Positions 50,656 through 59,532 of a stretch of DNA of 64,000 nucleotides are shown here, piece by piece. The DNA is from Streptomyces sp. NBC_01262 (lineage in GTDB: Bacteria; Actinomycetota; Actinomycetes; Streptomycetales; Streptomycetaceae). Position numbers and translations under genes: made by a program. The stretch spans positions 186,001-250,000 of the forward strand of contig NZ_CP108462.1 of NCBI RefSeq assembly GCF_036226365.1, given 5' to 3'. The notes under the pieces are model-generated. The model did not search any database and had not been told where the DNA came from. It saw only the letters and a program-made list of their open reading frames with translations. The first letter of the stretch is position 1, and the number at the start of each line of letters is the position of its first letter.

Positions 50656-51333
50656 TTACGGCCTCCGGCTGATGGCCCAAGGGCTGGTCGGCGGGGCGAC
50701 GACCAACTCGGTGTCCGGGTCGTGGGCGATCTGCGGAGGGCCGGCGACGATCATGGTGGCTCGGGCCCACGGCTGTTCTCGCAACATGAACGGCAGTTCC
50801 TCCAGCAGCCAGTTCGCCACGTGCGCCAGCTGCTCGGGGGTGTCACCGTCGCGGACGGCCGACAGGCGCTCCTGCTCGTCGAGGTCGCCCTGCATCCACA
50901 CCGAGGCGTCCAACCACGGGGCCAGCTCCTCGCGGATGACGCCGGTGCCCTCGACCCAGATGAAGTCGGCACCGGCGGGGAGGGTGATCGATCCGGGCCG
51001 GGCGTGGGTGATCCAGGCACCAGGGCGGAAGTCCACCGCCTCACCCCGGTGCAGGGGTTGCAGGATGTTCTCGACGAGCGGGGCGCCCCAGTCGAAGTAG
51101 GCGTGGTTCCAGGCGATGTCGTCGGTGTGCACGATGGCGGAGTTGGGCACCACCTTGCGCAGCCGCTCGGCCAGGGTCGTCTTGCCGGCGCCGCCCCGGC
51201 CGTCGATCGCGATCACCCGAGGGCGTCCGATGACGGCGGGTGACGCATCGCGCAGCTGCCGGACGGCGTCGAGCACGGTCACCACCCGCCAGCCAACGGC
51301 CTCGGTCTCGCCCGGACGTAGACGCATCGACAT
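50656..51333 (-). CDS. P-loop kinase, uridine-kinase-like
   Basis: A 225-residue P-loop protein: VIAIDGRGGAGKTTLAERL (Walker A), IVHTDDIAWNHAYFDW (substrate/Walker-B-like DD), RPGAWITHARPG and WVEGTGVIREEL. It resembles the uridine/pantothenate kinase group of actinomycetes; substrate unknown. ATG 51333 follows GGCGAGGCGGA. Confidence 0.8.
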   Translation of the reverse strand: MSMRLRPGETEAVGWRVVTVLDAVRQLRDASPAVIGRPRVIAIDGRGGAGKTTLAERLRKVVPNSAIVHTDDIAWNHAYFDWGAPLVENILQPLHRGEAVDFRPGAWITHARPGSITLPAGADFIWVEGTGVIREELAPWLDASVWMQGDLDEQERLSAVRDGDTPEQLAHVANWLLEELPFMLREQPWARATMIVAGPPQIAHDPDTELVVAPPTSPWAISRRP

Positions 51334-51426
51334 TCCGCCTCGCCGGCTCCGGAGGGAGGACACGGGCGGGGCGAACCCCGGCCCGGTCACCGTCGAACGC
51401 GGGCTGGCCACAGGCCAAAGCCGCTG

Positions 51427-52089
51427 TCAGGACTCCTTGACCACCACGGTCTTGGCGGCCTTGTCGTGGAGGCACTGCTGGTACGGCTTGTCCCACAGGT
51501 GCCAGAGGACGTTGAGGAGGCTGAAGACAGACCCGAGGCAGTAGACGGCCTGCGGTCCCCCGTAGACGCCGGCCCGGGCCCAGAACTCGGCGTCGGTCGG
51601 ACGGCCGCCGTGGGCCAGCGAGACGACCCGGATCTTCATGGCCTTCTTGCCGATGGTCTGGCCGCCCTGCGTGAGCAGCATCGCGGCTTCGTAGCCGACG
51701 GCCACGACGGCGGTGGCCACGGAGTACAGGATCGTGCTGACCTGAGCGACGATCACGTAGAGCAGGATGAACGGCACCAGCAGCACAGCGGTGTCGATCA
51801 GCCGGGCCAGGAAGCGGTCGCCGGAGTTGGCCAGCTGCCGAGACCCCGGGGCGGGCGGGCCGCCGTACGTGTTCGGCGGGGACAGCCACTGCGGGAACTG
51901 CTGCCCGTACGCCGCCCCCTGTGGCTGGCTGTACGGACCCTGCGGCGGCGGGCCGTACCCGGCGGGGCCGGCGGCCGGCTGCCCATACGGGTCGGCCGGC
52001 GGCTGCGGCGGCCCGTAGACGTTCTTGTCGTACGGGTTCTGCGGAGGGCCTGTGGGTGGTTCGTGGCCCGACGGTTCGTTTGTGCTCAT
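51427..52089 (-). CDS. RDD family membrane protein
   Basis: A 220-residue protein. The first 80 residues are a Pro/Gly/Tyr/Gln-rich cytoplasmic linker (YGPPPQGPYSQPQG repeats). The RDD domain follows: DRFLARLIDTAVLLVPFIL, the second hydrophobic segment VAVGYEAAMLL, GQTIGKKAMKIRVV and CLHDKAAKTVVV. Small RDD proteins are linked to ion transport in some bacteria; role here unknown. Confidence 0.9.
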   Translation of the reverse strand: MSTNEPSGHEPPTGPPQNPYDKNVYGPPQPPADPYGQPAAGPAGYGPPPQGPYSQPQGAAYGQQFPQWLSPPNTYGGPPAPGSRQLANSGDRFLARLIDTAVLLVPFILLYVIVAQVSTILYSVATAVVAVGYEAAMLLTQGGQTIGKKAMKIRVVSLAHGGRPTDAEFWARAGVYGGPQAVYCLGSVFSLLNVLWHLWDKPYQQCLHDKAAKTVVVKES

Positions 52090-52439
52090 GCCCCCGACTC
52101 ATCTCTCGCTCAGGCGGTCACCTGTGATCATGTGACCTGCCCTAACGATTTCTACACACCGGGCATCTCGTACGGAAGACGGCAGAGGCAATCGTTACTG
52201 AGTAACCGCCGACGAGCCTCGCTCGAGGGCTGCGGAAGAACCCCGGGCGGGGACGGAATCGGGCCGTGAAGTCCCCTCGGCGTTCACATACTTGACACCT
52301 TGACACGTACTTATTTCACGAGTTAAATCACGGCGTGAACTAGATAGGTCTGGACCTTTGCGACCCCGTTTCCCCCGGGGCACGGTCCCGACACGGCACC
52401 CGGCAACTCCCCCCACCGCCGGCCGAAAGGCATCACGCC
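52090..52439. other. Regulatory region before the GH30 gene
   Basis: No gene is supported. It holds the 14-bp box at 52282, an AT-rich patch with TTGACA-like hexamers (52293, 52301) and the inverted AACTCGTGAAATA-type sequence near 52315-52325, and the ribosome-binding site GAAAGG at 52424-52431. Confidence 0.5.
52282..52295 (+). promoter_or_regulatory. Shared box GTTCACATACTTGA (copy 1)
   Basis: Identical 14 bp occur at 54522-54535 before the alginate-lyase-like gene. Here the box lies 145 bp before the GH30 start. It is a candidate operator or promoter element coordinating the secreted enzymes. Confidence 0.6.
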
Positions 52440-54329
52440 ATGACAAGACTCTCCCCACGCCCGCGCGGCCCCCGCCGCCTGGCCGTCACCCTGCTCACCA
52501 CCGCTCTCGCCGCGGCACTGGCGCTCACCGGCCAGGCCCCCGCACACGCGGCCGGCGAGCAGGTCAGCATCTGGCTCACCACCACGAACGACTCCGGCGG
52601 CCGCAATGTCACCCGCGGCCTCCAGCAGCAGACGCCGATCGTCTTCACCGCCGGCACCGGCGGCAGCGGGCAGACCGTGACCGTCAACGAGAACACGAAG
52701 TACCAGCAGTTCAGCGGTGCCGGCGCGTCCTTCACCGACACCGCCGCGTACCTGATGAACAGCAGCGGCGCGCTCAGCAGCGCCACCCGTACGTCCGTCA
52801 TGCAGCAGCTCTTCGACCCGAGCGCGGGCATCGGCCTGAGCTTCCTGCGCAACCCGATGGGCGCCTCGGACCTGGCCCGCTACAGCTACACGTACGACGA
52901 CGTGGCCGCCGGGTCGACCGACCCGAACCTCAACTCCTTCTCCATAAGCCACGACCTGGTCGACGTCCTCCCCCTGACCAAGCAGGCCAAGCAGCTCAAC
53001 CCCTCACTGAAGGTCATGGGCACACCCTGGACCGCCCCGTCGTGGATGAAGGACAACGGCGCCACCAGCCTCGGCTGGCTCCAGTCGCAGTACTACGCCG
53101 CCTACGCCCAGTACTTCGTCAAGTACGTCCAGGCGTACGCCGCTCAGGGCGTGCCGATCGACTACGTCACCGCGCAGAACGAGCCGACCTGCTGCTCCGG
53201 CTACCCCTCCATGAACTGGAACGGCTCCGGGCTCCAGTACTTCCTCAAGACCAACCTCCTGCCGGCCTTCCACACCGCGGGACTCAGCACCAAGGTCCTC
53301 GCCCTGGACTGGAACTGGGACACCTACGCCTCGTACGGCGCCCCGACCGTCGACGACGCCACCATCCGCAACGACTCGCTGTTCGGCGGCATCGCCTGGC
53401 ACGGCTACGGCGGGAACGTCACCCAGCAGACCACCGTCCACAACCAGTACCCGGCCACCGACGCCTTCGACACCGAGCACTCCGGCGGCACCTGGGTCGC
53501 CGACCAGCAGCGCGAGGACATGCTCAACATCATCGACTACACCCGCAACTGGGGTAAGTCGGTGGTCAAGTGGTCCCTGGCCGTCGACCAGAACATGGGT
53601 CCGCACAACGGCGGCTGCGGCACCTGCACCGGTCTGATCACCGTGCACAACGGCGACAGCCGCAGCGGCCAGGTCGATTACAACGTCGAGTACTACGACA
53701 TGGGCCAGCTCACGAAGTTCGTGAAGCCGGGTGCCTACCGGATCGATTCGACGGCCAACAGCACGGTGCCCAACGTCGCGTGGCAGAACCCGGACGGCTC
53801 GAAGGCGCTGGTCGCCTACAACGACTCCACGTCGGCGCAGAGCCTCCACGTGGTCTGGGGCGGCCAGTCCTTCACGTACTCCGTGCCCGCGCACACCTCG
53901 GCCACCTTCACCTGGAGCGGCACCCAGAGCGGCGGCTCCGCGCCCACCGGCGCGATCACCGGCATCGGCGGCAAGTGCGCCGACGTGGCCGGCGCCGCCA
54001 CCGCCAACGGCACCGCGATCCAGCTCTACGACTGCAACGGCACCGCCGCGCAGACCTGGACCGTGGCCTCCGACGGCTCGCTCCAGGCACTCGGCAAGTG
54101 CCTCGACCTCACCTCGGCCGGCACCGCCAACGGCACTCAGGCCCAGCTGTACGACTGCAACGGCACCGCCGCGCAGAAGTGGACCTACACCTCGGGCCAT
54201 GACCTGGTGAACCCGGCGTCCGGCCGCTGCCTCGACGCGACCGGGGCCAGCTCGGCCAACGGCACCCGGCTCCAGATCTGGGACTGCAGCGGCGGCACCA
54301 ACCAGAAGTGGACCGTGCCGACCGCCTGA
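52440..54329 (+). CDS. Secreted GH30 glycosidase with ricin-type lectin domain
   Basis: A 629-residue exoenzyme. The signal peptide (RRLAVTLLTTALAAALALTG, cut after AHA) is followed by a GH30 (beta/alpha)8 barrel to about residue 430, with acid/base E248 (TAQNEPTCC) and nucleophile E346 (DTEHSGG). A beta-sandwich tail and a ricin-type beta-trefoil (residues about 500-629, three QxW repeats such as AAQTWTV) bind carbohydrate. Family members cut beta-1,6-glucans, beta-1,6-galactans or xylans; the exact target is not visible. GAAAGG precedes the ATG. Confidence 0.9.
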   Translation: MTRLSPRPRGPRRLAVTLLTTALAAALALTGQAPAHAAGEQVSIWLTTTNDSGGRNVTRGLQQQTPIVFTAGTGGSGQTVTVNENTKYQQFSGAGASFTDTAAYLMNSSGALSSATRTSVMQQLFDPSAGIGLSFLRNPMGASDLARYSYTYDDVAAGSTDPNLNSFSISHDLVDVLPLTKQAKQLNPSLKVMGTPWTAPSWMKDNGATSLGWLQSQYYAAYAQYFVKYVQAYAAQGVPIDYVTAQNEPTCCSGYPSMNWNGSGLQYFLKTNLLPAFHTAGLSTKVLALDWNWDTYASYGAPTVDDATIRNDSLFGGIAWHGYGGNVTQQTTVHNQYPATDAFDTEHSGGTWVADQQREDMLNIIDYTRNWGKSVVKWSLAVDQNMGPHNGGCGTCTGLITVHNGDSRSGQVDYNVEYYDMGQLTKFVKPGAYRIDSTANSTVPNVAWQNPDGSKALVAYNDSTSAQSLHVVWGGQSFTYSVPAHTSATFTWSGTQSGGSAPTGAITGIGGKCADVAGAATANGTAIQLYDCNGTAAQTWTVASDGSLQALGKCLDLTSAGTANGTQAQLYDCNGTAAQKWTYTSGHDLVNPASGRCLDATGASSANGTRLQIWDCSGGTNQKWTVPTA

Positions 54330-54344
54330 GGCGCCCTGACGGAA

Positions 54345-54394
54345 GAGCGCGTCGCCGATGCGGTCCGATCCAGGGCCGGTCCGGCGACGCGCTC
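54345..54394. terminator. Hairpin after the GH30 gene
   Basis: Perfect 13-bp arms GAGCGCGTCGCCG (54345-54357) and CGGCGACGCGCTC (54382-54394) with a 24-bp loop that can itself pair. Confidence 0.65.
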
Positions 54395-54521
54395 GGAGCC
54401 ATACCCCAGCTCTGTCAACTCACCTACAGGAACAGCCAGTTGGTCAAAACAGAGGCCTTGACGGGTCGATTGGTCTAGTCCTACCTTCTCGGTCAGTCAG
54501 CCATTCACGGGGGAGACCGAA

Positions 54522-54535
54522 GTTCACATACTTGA
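54522..54535 (+). promoter_or_regulatory. Shared box GTTCACATACTTGA (copy 2)
   Basis: Exact repeat of 52282-52295, here only 21 bp before the start codon of the lyase gene and just before its ribosome-binding site. Confidence 0.6.
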
Positions 54536-54556
54536 ACTCTCTGGAAGGCTCAGCCC

Positions 54557-55771
54557 ATGCCCGGTACACCCGGCACACCCGGTACACCCGGTACACGACC
54601 ATTCACCCGAAGAGGCCTGGCTCTCCTCGCCACCGCCCTCTCCGGACTGCTCCTGACCCTGCTCCCAGGTCCCGCTTCGGCGGCGCCGGCCGCCTTCACC
54701 CACCCCGGCGTCCTGGTCAGCCAGGCGCAGCTGGACTTCACACGCGCCAAGGTGCAGGCGGGCACGCAGCCGTGGAAGAACGCGTACGACCAGATGATGG
54801 CCTCCTCGTACGCATCCCTGTCCCGGACGCCGGCTCCCCGTTCGGTCGTGGAGTGCGGCTCGTACTCCAACCCCAACTACGGGTGCACCGATGAGCGCCA
54901 GGACGCGATCGCCGCGTACACCGACGCGCTGGCCTGGTACATCACCAGGGACTCCCGGTACGCGGTGAAGGCGATCCAGATCATGGACGCCTGGTCGGCG
55001 GTGATCACCGACCACACCAACAGCAACGCACCGCTGCAGACCGGCTGGGCCGGATCGGTGTGGCCACGGGCCGCCGAGATCATCCGCTACACGTACACGA
55101 GCTGGCCCAATGTCAGCCGCTTCGCGACGATGCTGCGCAACGTCTACCTCCCCGAGGTCATCAACGGCTCCAACAGCAACGGCAACTGGGAGCTGAGCAT
55201 GATGGAGGCCGCCGTCGGCATCTCCGTCTTCCTCGACGACAAGACCGACTACGACAAGGCGGTGACCCGCTACCTCAACCGCGTGCAGGCCTACATCTAC
55301 CTGGACACCGACGGATCCCTGCCCAAGACCGTGCCGGGCAGCGGCCTGGACACCAGCTCGGAGATCATCGGCTACTGGCAGGGCCAGTCGACCTTCGTCA
55401 CCGGCCTCACCCAGGAGACCTGCCGGGACTTCACCCACACCGGCTACGGCATCTCCGCGATCTCGCACGTCGCCGAGACCTCCCGGATCCAGGGCGTCGA
55501 TCTGTACCCGCAGGTCGGCGAACGCCTGCGGCAGGCACTGGGCTTCCAGTCCAAGTACCAGCTCGGTACCGCCGTCCCGTCCTGGCTCTGCGGCGGCAGC
55601 CTGACCCTCGGTCTCGGCCCGGTCACCGAGGTCGGCTTCAACGCGATGCACAACCGCCTCGGTTACGCCATGACCAACACCCAGACGCTCACCGAGCAGC
55701 AGCGCCCGGCCGGCACGAACAGCCTGTTCGTCGCGTGGGAGACCCTCACCCACGCCGGCAACCCCAGCTGA
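54557..55771 (+). CDS. Secreted alginate-lyase-family enzyme
   Basis: A 404-residue protein. A long n-region with four Pro-Gly-Thr units precedes FTRRGLALLATALSG and a hydrophobic core, cut after PASA; the twin Arg allows Tat export. The mature part is the alpha/alpha barrel of the alginate-lyase-like superfamily: HPGVLVSQAQLDFTRAKVQ, QDAIAAYTDALAWYITRD, NGNWELSMMEAAVGISVFLD (catalytic Asn/Trp region) and ETCRDFTHTGYGISAISHV (His/Tyr). It may cleave glucuronan or another polyuronate rather than alginate. CTGGAAGG precedes the ATG. Confidence 0.8.
   Translation: MPGTPGTPGTPGTRPFTRRGLALLATALSGLLLTLLPGPASAAPAAFTHPGVLVSQAQLDFTRAKVQAGTQPWKNAYDQMMASSYASLSRTPAPRSVVECGSYSNPNYGCTDERQDAIAAYTDALAWYITRDSRYAVKAIQIMDAWSAVITDHTNSNAPLQTGWAGSVWPRAAEIIRYTYTSWPNVSRFATMLRNVYLPEVINGSNSNGNWELSMMEAAVGISVFLDDKTDYDKAVTRYLNRVQAYIYLDTDGSLPKTVPGSGLDTSSEIIGYWQGQSTFVTGLTQETCRDFTHTGYGISAISHVAETSRIQGVDLYPQVGERLRQALGFQSKYQLGTAVPSWLCGGSLTLGLGPVTEVGFNAMHNRLGYAMTNTQTLTEQQRPAGTNSLFVAWETLTHAGNPS
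54560..54595 (+). repeat. Four 9-bp tandem repeats in the lyase signal peptide
   Basis: Unit CCCGGTACA (one copy CCCGGCACA), coding Pro-Gly-Thr directly after the start codon. Copy number may vary between strains. Confidence 0.8.
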
Positions 55772-55813
55772 CCCCTCCCTCCCCTCCCATCACCGCCAAC
55801 TGGAGATCCCCCC

Positions 55814-57238
55814 ATGTCCAGATCCCGCTCCTGGCTCAGAGCCCTCCCCGCCGCCATCGCAGCCCCTGTCCTGGCCTCCGGCCTGCTGCTCGCCGCCGGC
55901 TCCCCCGCCGCCGCGGCCGCGAACCCCGGCCCCGGCTTCCCCACCCAGTACGCCGCGCCCTACGTCGAGACCTGGGGCTCGGCCTCGGCGATGGCCAGTG
56001 CCCAGTCCGCCACGGGCCTGAAGTACTTCACCCTCGCCTTCGTCCTGGACGGCGGCGGCTGCAACGCCACCTTCAACGGAACCACCTCCATATCCGACAG
56101 CGGCTGGACATCGGCCATCAACTCCCTGCGCGCCTCCGGCGGTGACGTCATCGCCTCCTTCGGCGGCGCGGCCGGCACCGAACTCGGCCTGTCCTGCTCC
56201 ACGGTCGCCACCCTCAAGGCCCAGTACAAGAAGGTCATCGACACCCTCAACCTCACCCGCGTCGACTTCGACATCGAAGGCAGCGCCCTCAACAACACCA
56301 CGGCCAACGACCGCCGTAACCAGGCACTCGCCCAGCTCCAGCAGGAGTACGCCGCCGCCGGCAAGAAACTGGACGTCCAGTACACCCTTCCGGTCAACCC
56401 GACCGGCCTCGAATCCAATTCGCTGAGCCTGCTCAACAACGCCAAGACCGACGGCCTCACCGTCAACCTCGTCAACATCATGACGATGGACTACGGATCG
56501 GCCATGGACATGGGCCAGGCGGCCATCAACGCCGCCACCGCCCTGCACACCCAGCTCGGCCAGATCTGGACCACCAAGACCTCCGCCCAGCTCTGGGCCA
56601 TGGAGGGCAACACCCCCATGATCGGCGTCAACGACACCACCAGCGAGATCTTCACCACCGGCAACGCCTCATCCCTCGAAAGCTTCGCCAAGAACAACGG
56701 CATCCAGGAGCTGGCCTTCTGGTCGCTGGGCCGGGACAAGGCCTGCGCCACCAACGGCACGCTCTCCGACACCTGCAGCGGCACCCCGCAGAGCGCGTAC
56801 CAGTTCTCCAGCATCTTCAACGCCATCACCGGTGGCTCCTCCGGCACCCAGCCCACCGGCCGCATCACCGGCTACGGCGGCAAGTGCGTCGACATCGCCT
56901 CCGCCGCCACCGCCAACGGCACCGCCATCCAGCTCTACGACTGCAACGGCACCGCCGCCCAGACCTGGACCGTAGCCTCCGACGGCTCCATCAAGGGCCT
57001 CGGCAAGTGCCTCGACGTCACCGCCGCAGGCACCGCCAACGGCACCACGATCCAGCTCTACGACTGCAACGGCACCGGCGCCCAGCAATGGGCCAAGGGC
57101 ACCAACAACACCCTCGTCAACCCCGCCTCGGGCCGCTGCCTCGACGCCACCGGCCCCAGCTCCGCCAACGGCACCCGCCTGCAGATCTGGGACTGCTCCG
57201 GCGCCGCCAACCAGCAGTGGATCCTGCCCACCGCGTGA
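55814..57238 (+). CDS. Secreted GH18 chitinase with ricin-type lectin domain
   Basis: A 474-residue exoenzyme. After a signal peptide (ALPAAIAAPVLASGLLLAAG, cut after AAA) comes a GH18 barrel with the DxxDxDxE-type motif VDFDIEG (D151, D153, catalytic E155), ASFGGAAGTELG and the late FWSLGRDKAC. Residues 345-474 form a ricin-type beta-trefoil closely similar to that of the GH30 enzyme 2.5 kb upstream. It lies 42 bp after the lyase gene, so the two probably share a transcript. Likely releases N-acetylglucosamine oligomers from chitin. Confidence 0.9.
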   Translation: MSRSRSWLRALPAAIAAPVLASGLLLAAGSPAAAAANPGPGFPTQYAAPYVETWGSASAMASAQSATGLKYFTLAFVLDGGGCNATFNGTTSISDSGWTSAINSLRASGGDVIASFGGAAGTELGLSCSTVATLKAQYKKVIDTLNLTRVDFDIEGSALNNTTANDRRNQALAQLQQEYAAAGKKLDVQYTLPVNPTGLESNSLSLLNNAKTDGLTVNLVNIMTMDYGSAMDMGQAAINAATALHTQLGQIWTTKTSAQLWAMEGNTPMIGVNDTTSEIFTTGNASSLESFAKNNGIQELAFWSLGRDKACATNGTLSDTCSGTPQSAYQFSSIFNAITGGSSGTQPTGRITGYGGKCVDIASAATANGTAIQLYDCNGTAAQTWTVASDGSIKGLGKCLDVTAAGTANGTTIQLYDCNGTGAQQWAKGTNNTLVNPASGRCLDATGPSSANGTRLQIWDCSGAANQQWILPTA

Positions 57239-57256
57239 AGCAGGTCCCCGCCGCAA

Positions 57257-57288
57257 GAGGCCTCACCGCAACGAAGCGGTGAGGCCTC
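57257..57288. terminator. Strong terminator after the chitinase gene
   Basis: Perfect 13-bp arms GAGGCCTCACCGC and GCGGTGAGGCCTC with a six-base loop. Confidence 0.85.
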
Positions 57289-57344
57289 GCCGTGGAGGCA
57301 GTCAGCGCGCGCGGGCGCCCGCTTTGCGCCATCGCGCCGGCCGA

Positions 57345-57932
57345 TCAAACGACTCGCCGATCACCCATCAACGTGACGAAACGACCAAAGGTCTCGTCCC
57401 CGGCCCGACTGTCGCCGAGCTCCGCGCACAGCACAGGGAACTCGGCCCACGCCTCACCTGCGACGGCCCACCGCGCAAAGCCGCTCCGCCCGTCGTGGAT
57501 GCGCGCCTCGTCAACCCACCGGTCGAGGCCGTCGCCCATCGAGTAGACGAAGAAGTGCGCGTCCTCCATGGCCGGTGCCAGGAGGTCGATGAGCTGGTGA
57601 AGGTTGCGTATGTCGATGTAGCAGATGTCCGACAGCATCTCCAGGCAGAGGTAGTCAGCCTCCGGTGGGCCCAGGTCGAAGCCCCATCCTCTCCCATGGA
57701 CCTTCTGGTTGAGCAGATGGACCGGCCAGTTCTGCCCGGGCATCTCGGCAGTCACCAGTGCCAGCGTTTCCTCGGCCAAAGACCGCCACCCCGGACGCAC
57801 GCGAACAAACGTCCTGGACAGGTCGGGCCACGGCGACACTTGAGGAAAACACAACCGGAACCGCCCGTACCAACGATCATCGCGCCTGGTGACAAACGTC
57901 CCGGACAGCTCGACCGGATGAGGCTCTCTCAT
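57345..57932 (-). CDS. Hypothetical protein
   Basis: A 195-residue protein (VELSGTFVTRRDDRWYGRFR, GWGFDLGPPEADYLCLEMLS, IDIRNLHQLIDLLAPAMEDA, HFFVYSMGDGLDRWVDEARI). The composition is that of a soluble, acidic protein and the frame has good third-position GC. I do not recognise a domain. Stand-alone gene after the terminator; ATG 57932. Confidence 0.6.
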   Translation of the reverse strand: MREPHPVELSGTFVTRRDDRWYGRFRLCFPQVSPWPDLSRTFVRVRPGWRSLAEETLALVTAEMPGQNWPVHLLNQKVHGRGWGFDLGPPEADYLCLEMLSDICYIDIRNLHQLIDLLAPAMEDAHFFVYSMGDGLDRWVDEARIHDGRSGFARWAVAGEAWAEFPVLCAELGDSRAGDETFGRFVTLMGDRRVV

Positions 57933-58043
57933 GGGCTGAGCATACGAAACACCGCCGTCGGACCCCCGAAGCCCCGCGCCCCAGTTCGCCCAAGTAGTGG
58001 AGACCGACCGCCGGTTTCGTGGAGCAGATGATCCAATGGGCGG

Positions 58044-58571
58044 ATGAGTGACACAAGCGTGACTCTTGGGCCGTTGGAACAGGTCGACGGCCGCTGGACG
58101 GTGGGCGATTCCCGGAGGCCGGGCGGCGCATGGCTGGAGTTCCGTGCGGATGGACTGTATCCGCACGCGCGGGACTCTGTGGGACAGGTGATTCCCTGGT
58201 CCAGGGTCATGCTCGTCACGCGCTTCACGCTGGGCGCCAAGTACCCGAAGGGCTCTTACGGCCTGATGGCACTGCTCGGCGGATTGCCGGGCCCCTGGAA
58301 GGGACGCGGACGCGGCTATCTGCACATGACGCTGCGACACCCGTACGAGGACTGGCTGGCCCCCTTCGATCGCCATCCCCACTGGTACGACCTCACCGAC
58401 CTCGCTTTGTTCGAGGCGCTGCTCACGCAGACCACCAACGCTCACGAGGCACAGAAGTTCGGCGACGCGGACTGGCTGAACCGCGCGGTCGAACGGCTGG
58501 CACGGCAACAGCCAAGGCCCCGGACAGCCCATCAGATACAGGAGGCGGTGACCCAGACCCGTCAGGAGTGA
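58044..58571 (+). CDS. Hypothetical protein
   Basis: A 175-residue protein (TLGPLEQVDGRWTVGDSRRP, LYPHARDSVGQVIPWSRVML, YLHMTLRHPYEDWLAPFDRH). It looks like a small beta-rich domain with a helical tail (FEALLTQTTNAHEAQKFGDA). No family is recognised. Divergent from the 57345 gene with 111 bp between. Confidence 0.65.
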   Translation: MSDTSVTLGPLEQVDGRWTVGDSRRPGGAWLEFRADGLYPHARDSVGQVIPWSRVMLVTRFTLGAKYPKGSYGLMALLGGLPGPWKGRGRGYLHMTLRHPYEDWLAPFDRHPHWYDLTDLALFEALLTQTTNAHEAQKFGDADWLNRAVERLARQQPRPRTAHQIQEAVTQTRQE

Positions 58572-58721
58572 CTCGTAGCGCAAGGCGGCGTGCCGTCGAG
58601 TCCCACCCGGCCGCGCCACCGGCGCTGAACCTCTCGAATCTGCCGTTCCACGAGGTCAAGCGGCACGCCAAGTCCGACGACCGGTCGGTGGCCTCGTGGA
58701 TCCTTGCTGTCGAGCGCGAGC

Positions 58722-59270
58722 TCAACCGGACGGCGAGTCCGAGGACCACACGCCGAACCACTGTTCGGCGCCCCACTCCTCGAACCGTTGCACCTCGGTG
58801 AACCCCAGCTTCGCCGCCAGGCGCATCGAGCGGTCGTTGGCGGTCTGGGTGTAGAGCACCACCGGCTCGCCGGGAAGCGCCTCGGCGAACCAGCCGAGCG
58901 CCGCCGCGCACGCCTCGGCGGCGTACCCGCGTCCCCATGCCTCTGGCAGGAACAGGTAGCCGAGCTCGGCCTCGCCGGCATCCGGACGGACATGACTCCG
59001 ATGCTCCGCGTCGCGCCGGTTGAGCTCGATGGTGCCGATCATCGCTCCATCGAGCTCGATCACGAAATGGCCGGGCCGCCTCCCGGGCACCTCAGGCGCC
59101 GCGCGCTCGAGCTCATCACGCGGTCGAGGACCACCGATATGGGCGCCCACCTCCGGCGAGGTGAACAGTTCGATGAACGCCGCACGGTCCCGGGCCTCGG
59201 ACTCGCGGAGCACCAGCCGCTCGGTCCTTATCGGAGCAGGTGGCCAGGCGACGGATCCGAGCTCGGTCAT
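58722..59270 (-). CDS. GNAT acetyltransferase (RimJ/RimL-like)
   Basis: A 182-residue GNAT: RTERLVLRESEARDRAAFIE, GHFVIELDGAMIGTIELNRR, AELGYLFLPEAWGRGYAAEA (acetyl-CoA loop) and NDRSMRLAAKLGFTEVQRFE. ATG 59270 marks the start of conserved sequence. The 150 bp between this gene and the 58571 stop hold no convincing gene. Confidence 0.85.
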   Translation of the reverse strand: MTELGSVAWPPAPIRTERLVLRESEARDRAAFIELFTSPEVGAHIGGPRPRDELERAAPEVPGRRPGHFVIELDGAMIGTIELNRRDAEHRSHVRPDAGEAELGYLFLPEAWGRGYAAEACAAALGWFAEALPGEPVVLYTQTANDRSMRLAAKLGFTEVQRFEEWGAEQWFGVWSSDSPSG

Positions 59271-59532
59271 GGCGGGCAACCTATCGCGCACAGCCTGCGC
59301 AGTTCGCGCACCACCTGCTGCTTCGCGCTCCGGGAGGCGAGGGCGTGGCCCCGGGGGCCCGCCGCCAACAGGGGGGGTGGTCGGCGGCGGGCTGCCATCA
59401 CTCTGGCACACCGGGGGGTGTCCGCCTGCCGGAGTCCGGGCGTCCGGAGGCGGACACGCCGCATCCGGCCATGGGACAGGCAGCAGCCGTACGGCTTGGG
59501 GACGCCCCGGGCGGCAGCCGGGCGGAGTGCAG

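Noticed and set aside
52440..54200. Long alternative frames over the GH30 gene on both strands
   Set aside because: The signal peptide, catalytic Glu residues and lectin repeats define the real frame; the others are shadows.
54560..54595. Tandem repeat considered as a CRISPR or regulatory repeat
   Set aside because: Four 9-bp units without spacers inside the coding frame; a simple coding repeat.
58572..58721. Short plus-strand peptide LPFHEVKRHAKSDDRSVASW between two genes
   Set aside because: Protein-like in places but without start codon, ribosome-binding site or recognised family; too short to support a gene.
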